5,610 nt of DNA from Clostridiales bacterium. GTDB taxonomy: Bacteria; Bacillota_A; Clostridia; Oscillospirales; Acutalibacteraceae. Positions 4,980 through 5,610 of the stretch are shown piece after piece (the first letter of the stretch is position 1; each line of letters starts with the position of its first letter). The position numbers were made by a program, and so were the translations under genes. The notes under the pieces are model-generated. The model did not search any database. It was not told where the DNA came from and worked only from the letters and a program-made list of their open reading frames with translations. The DNA lies in NCBI GenBank assembly GCA_009774735.1, contig VSOH01000114.1, positions 1 to 5,610 of the forward strand, read 5' to 3'.

Positions 4980-5609
4980 TCAGTTGTTTTCCATATTCCT
5001 TACTTCAGTCGGGGTCTGGTTAAAAATTTTTTTGAATTCATTTGAAAAATGATAGGGTGAGCTGAAGCAGAGCATATCTGCTATTTTATTAATAGGGGCG
5101 GAGGTCTGCACAAGGAGCTTGTAGCCCTCCTCCATTTTCTTTTTTATTATGTATTGCTTTGGTGATATTGAAAGCTCTGCCGTGAAAATCTGGTGTATAC
5201 GCCTTGGTGATATTTTAAAGAAAAGAGAAATTTCGGTGATAGATATTCTTGAATACAGCTTTTGCTGAATAAAGGAGCAAATGTCGTCAATAAGTCTTTT
5301 CCGTTCTTTAAAGTCCGGGTTTTTTTCAGCAATTTCATTTTCTATTATTATGCTGAAAAGATAGCTTGAAAAAAGTGAGTTAATATAATTTGTATTTTTG
5401 ATTTCCTGTCCCGCAAACAAAAGCCTGCTGAAGATATCAGCCTCATTTTCGGTTAACGGAGAGGTGTATTTTTTATTAAGTTCAAAGTCGGTAATTCCGG
5501 CTGCTGAAAAGTTAACCCATCTGTATCCCCAAATTTGAGAAACGGCTTTATATTTTGCAATATCGTTAAATCTTATAAAAATATAATTGTTTTCTCTGAG
5601 TGTAATTTT
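4980..5609 (-). CDS. AraC/XylS-family transcriptional regulator (N-terminus cut by window edge)
   Basis: The minus-strand frame is open from the right edge to TGA 4982-4980, giving 209 residues. The C-terminal ~100 residues are a two-helix-turn-helix AraC DNA-binding domain: first HTH ISITEISLFFKISPRRIHQI, then the PKQYI linker, then second HTH INKIADMLCFSSPYHFSNEF, closing with KKIFNQTPTEVRN, the family's F-K-K-x-x-x-x-T-P-x-x-x-R end. The usual Gly before the second-helix Phe (GF/GY) is Cys here. The N-terminal part (ITLRENNYIFIRF; SQIWGYRWVNFSA) fits the end of an AraC-type ligand-binding cupin domain, with its W-x-Y-x-W-V-x-F strand. An internal TTG at 5420 is not a credible start because homology continues upstream. 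It converges on the sigma operon and shares the hairpin at 4929-4960. The regulated genes and the inducer are not visible; sugar use is common for this family. Confidence 0.88.
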   Translation of the reverse strand, partial: KITLRENNYIFIRFNDIAKYKAVSQIWGYRWVNFSAAGITDFELNKKYTSPLTENEADIFSRLLFAGQEIKNTNYINSLFSSYLFSIIIENEIAEKNPDFKERKRLIDDICSFIQQKLYSRISITEISLFFKISPRRIHQIFTAELSISPKQYIIKKKMEEGYKLLVQTSAPINKIADMLCFSSPYHFSNEFKKIFNQTPTEVRNMENN

Positions 5610-5610
5610 C

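Overview
The window looks like a chromosomal piece of an AT-rich, Gram-positive, spore-forming gut-type Firmicute, probably a Clostridia/Ruminococcaceae relative. The support is strong AGGAGG-type ribosome binding sites, a sortase-anchored SpaA/VaFE (T-Q ester bond) surface protein, a fragment of an alpha/beta-type small acid-soluble spore protein (SASP), and an ECF sigma factor paired with a membrane beta-propeller protein. No species can be named from the sequence alone.

Left half (1-2831): mostly damaged genes. A partial, unrecognised plus-strand gene ends at 202. Facing it on the minus strand are a 41-codon N-terminal fragment of a DUF4406-like protein (257-382) and, overlapping it by one base, the remains of a cell-wall-anchored SpaA/VaFE adhesin (382-2081). 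The adhesin has an intact C-terminus: two 122-residue VaFE repeats, a TPKTG sorting motif, a membrane helix and a charged tail. It has no signal peptide, a frameshift and probable internal deletion near 1850, and an in-frame TAA at 1459-1461. Beyond a two-way terminator (2202-2244) lie a SASP gene cut after about 28 codons (2349-2453), with an imperfect 18-bp direct repeat at the break, a 52-bp near-palindrome (2479-2530), and a frameshifted fragment of an APH-type phosphotransferase (2621-2831). Four broken genes in about 2.6 kb suggest an old insertion or rearrangement zone.

Right half (2835-5610): intact, ordinary-looking genes. A well-formed sigma-A-type promoter (2835-2863) drives a two-gene operon: an ECF sigma factor (2888-3400) and, 14 bp later, a single-pass membrane protein with a large external beta-propeller domain (3415-4923), the likely anti-sigma and sensor. 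A perfect 14-bp hairpin (4929-4960) separates this operon from a convergent AraC-family regulator (4980-5609), whose N-terminus runs off the window.

The best candidate for a less-described system is the sigma factor/beta-propeller pair, read as a transmembrane signalling module. The best evolutionary signals are the decayed adhesin and the chimeric junctions around the SASP and kinase relics.
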